Shown: piece by piece, positions 62,441 through 64,000 of the stretch
Numbering within the stretch: position 1 is the first letter of the stretch
Layout: every line of letters starts with the position of its first letter
Assembly: GCA_963742405.1 (NCBI GenBank)
Contig: CAVUMB010000003.1
Location: forward strand, 128,720 to 192,719
Reading direction: 5' to 3'
DNA from: JAGVSR01 sp963742405
GTDB lineage: Bacteria > Pseudomonadota > Alphaproteobacteria > Rhizobiales > Hyphomicrobiaceae
DNA: 64,000 nucleotides
The notes under the pieces: generated by a model
What the model was told of the DNA's origin: nothing
Database searches by the model: none
What the model saw: only the letters and a program-made list of their open reading frames with translations
Position numbers and translations under genes: made by a program

Positions 62441-63034
62441 GTTGGGCTCCGAGGTCTTAAGGACGCGCCCTGATCGGCGCTCCCACCACCCAAAGCCCCG
62501 CGTTTCGCGAGGCGACCTCGGAGATATTAGCGCCCGTCTATTTGGCGCCCGTCGCGCAACCAATGCGTCCTTTGCGGCAGAAGTCGAGACCAATAGTGCT
62601 GTACAAGCGTGAATTCGGAGCCTCAGTTAAGGAATGAATGATTCTGCGCTGGGCGATCGATTAGTTTTGCTGTCATCGCTGCTCATCGTTCTGCGTTCTT
62701 GCTGTTAGCAGCGCACATGCAGTTTTTGTTCGCACAAGCGTCGTTACTGTCGTCGCGCATTGGCAGCATCTTCAGAGCCAGATCGTATCGTGCTGGTGTA
62801 CCTGGAAAGCAGGACAGGTGCGTCATGCGAAAACGGCGGTTCCGCAAAGGGCCGTCGTTTTTGATTTTGCGCCCATCGCATATGGCGCTTTAGGCGGACA
62901 AGTGAGGAAATCACCTATCCGGGAAGGCTATTCGCGGCGGGTCTGGAACATTCGTGTCGTGGACTTTCCAGTGACATGATTTGTCCTCCTTCTGAGTATT
63001 CATGCTAGAAGGCATCACCACTTGGGAGGGAACT
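62441..63034. other. Gap with one hairpin terminator
   Basis: No gene is supported in these 594 bases. The hairpin AACGGCGG/CCGTCGTT followed by TTTTT lies at 62831-62862 on the plus strand and looks like an intrinsic terminator, which hints at an unseen short transcript or a lost gene. The last 60 bases are the leader of the cysteine-rich gene. Confidence 0.5.
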
Positions 63035-63439
63035 ATGAAAAAATTCGTCTCTAGTGCATTTGCCTTTGCAACTCTCGTTTCATCGTCGGCAACTTTTGCG
63101 CAGCAGAACCTCGTGTCTGACTGCGCTCCTGAAATCGCCAAATACTGTGCGAATGTCACTCCGGGTGCCCATCGCATCGTGGCATGCCTAATTTCCTACG
63201 AAGACAAGATCTCTCCACGCTGTCGAATGACGGCTTACTTGGGCTCGGATGATCTTGGCGTTCGGATGAAAGCGTTGAAGGTAATGGCGACAAATTGCTC
63301 CGCCGATATTCTTCAATACTGCACGAACGTCTCAGCTGGTGGTGGCCGCATTTATGACTGCCTTATGAAAAACAAGGCCACTCTCACCAACGATTGCCGG
63401 AGCCAAATTCCCACGGCCCAGCAGTTCATGAAGGACTAA
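63035..63439 (+). CDS. Exported cysteine-rich repeat protein
   Basis: The 134-residue protein has a signal peptide (MKKFVSSAFAFATLVSSSAT to FAQ) and two cysteine repeats of the CAPEIAKYCANVTPGAHRIVACL type, like GLG1/Golgi-apparatus-type repeats (CxxDI...C..V..GxGRxxxCL). The eight or so cysteines would pair in the periplasm. An ideal gggaggga site precedes the ATG at 63035. A related protein lies convergent at 63559, so the two are probable paralogues. Confidence 0.88.
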   Translation: MKKFVSSAFAFATLVSSSATFAQQNLVSDCAPEIAKYCANVTPGAHRIVACLISYEDKISPRCRMTAYLGSDDLGVRMKALKVMATNCSADILQYCTNVSAGGGRIYDCLMKNKATLTNDCRSQIPTAQQFMKD

Positions 63440-63522
63440 GGGGGTTCGGCGAACGCGTTGAGGGCCGTTGGCCCAGTTGCGGCACGCTTTCGCAAGCGCG
63501 ACTGTAAGGCGGGTGCAGTGCG

Positions 63523-63548
63523 GCAGGGCAACGACTCAGTTGCCCTGC
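63523..63548. terminator. Hairpin between two convergent cysteine-rich genes
   Basis: GCAGGGCAAC pairs with GTTGCCCTGC around a 6-base loop, 84 bases after one stop and 11 before the other. There is no T-tract on either side, so function as a terminator is uncertain. Confidence 0.45.
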
Positions 63549-63558
63549 ACCACCCGTC

Positions 63559-64000
63559 TCAATTCTTGATGCGCGCTTCTATGCCCGCGACCTCAGCGCT
63601 GCATGCACCGCTGAGTTTGGCCTTATTTGTGATCAAGCACTGGGCGATTTGGCCGCCGCCTGCTTTAACATCAGCGCAAAGCGTATCGATGTCCGGCCCG
63701 CAGACAGACGCGGCGCGCTTGGCGCTGCTAATGGTGAGTTCCACAGCATCTCCCACGTCGACCAGCGTCGTGAAGCACTTGTCACTGAGTTTATCCTCAT
63801 GCGCCATCATGCAGAGCATCAGGCGGCCTTCACCAGGCGTGACCTGGCTACAGAACGATTTGATGTCGGTTGCGCAAGACGCCTGGATCTTGGCGATGAC
63901 CTTTTCGGCCTTGGCAGTGACGGCCTTTGCGATATCGGTCTCAGCATTCGACACATTAGGCGCAGTCATCGTTAGTGCAACGACTGCAATACCTCTGGAA
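63559..64000 (-). CDS. Exported cysteine-rich repeat protein, 5' end beyond the window
   Basis: The visible 147 residues hold two repeats (CATDIKSFCSQVTPGEGRLMLCM and CGPDIDTLCADVKAGGGQIAQCL) like those in the protein at 63035. Upstream of the first candidate ATG (63969) the frame stays open to the window edge and reads RGIAVVALTMTAPNVSNAE, which looks like the end of a signal peptide with cleavage after SNA. So the gene starts beyond 64000 and is cut. Confidence 0.85.
   Translation of the reverse strand, partial: SRGIAVVALTMTAPNVSNAETDIAKAVTAKAEKVIAKIQASCATDIKSFCSQVTPGEGRLMLCMMAHEDKLSDKCFTTLVDVGDAVELTISSAKRAASVCGPDIDTLCADVKAGGGQIAQCLITNKAKLSGACSAEVAGIEARIKN

Overview
The window reads as chromosomal DNA of an alphaproteobacterium of the order Hyphomicrobiales (Rhizobiales), probably near Hyphomicrobiaceae. 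This rests on GC-rich coding sequence, a SAM-II riboswitch in front of metX-metW, the hisB-hslV-hslU neighbourhood, a PhaA/PhaB/PhaR polyhydroxybutyrate locus, an Irr-type iron box, and a tRNA-His without the usual G-1 (G1:U72, A73), which is an alphaproteobacterial peculiarity. No database search could be run, so the genus is inference.

Layout. 1-12 kb: 3' part of a B12-dependent ribonucleotide reductase (nrdJ), an operon hisC-tyrC-chaC on the minus strand, the riboswitch with metX-metW, a methyltransferase, gloB with a cupin gene, and a NYN/LOTUS-type RNA-binding protein. 12-20 kb: phaB, phaA and phaR, a PAS-GGDEF-EAL protein, a small membrane protein, rpmF, mtgA and ispA. 20-27 kb: hisB-DUF2628-hisH, a fourfold palindromic repeat, hslVU, a fatty-acid hydroxylase, tRNA-His and a histidine kinase. 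27-31 kb: an ICE box followed by a ferric-iron ABC importer operon with an unrecognised gene between fbpA and fbpB. 31-41 kb: an M15 peptidase, a DUF4212/symporter/glpD operon, a copper chaperone, a coaBC-dut fused frame, cysK and an ethanolamine-type permease. 41-48 kb: moeB, an Fnr-type regulator, a HAD phosphatase with two CDP-alcohol phosphatidyltransferases, folD, DUF167, yggT, tRNA-Ala(CGC) and a pyrophosphatase. 48.3-51.2 kb: a gene-poor stretch with very small genes. 51-59 kb: an exported catalase-peroxidase, obgE, a GNAT gene, rpmA, rplU, an acid-ceramidase-like hydrolase and two fasciclin proteins. 59-64 kb: tRNA-Ser(CGA), a serine recombinase-DUF2924-DUF3489 cassette, and two cysteine-rich periplasmic proteins.

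The main caveat is quality. At least ten conserved genes (tyrC, phaA, fbpA, the gene after it, fbpB, the DUF4212 gene, the symporter, yggT, katG, rpmA, the recombinase) are broken by single-base shifts, and nearly all are one extra base. Removing that base restores the family sequence and an intact codon count. Because rpmA (ribosomal protein L27) is essential, consensus sequencing errors are the likeliest cause. I therefore give these genes as whole loci and mark where the frame changes.

The best candidates for something new are the four-unit palindromic repeat between hisB and hslV, the unknown gene inside the iron operon, the phosphatase/double CDP-alcohol transferase cluster, and the coaBC-dut fusion.
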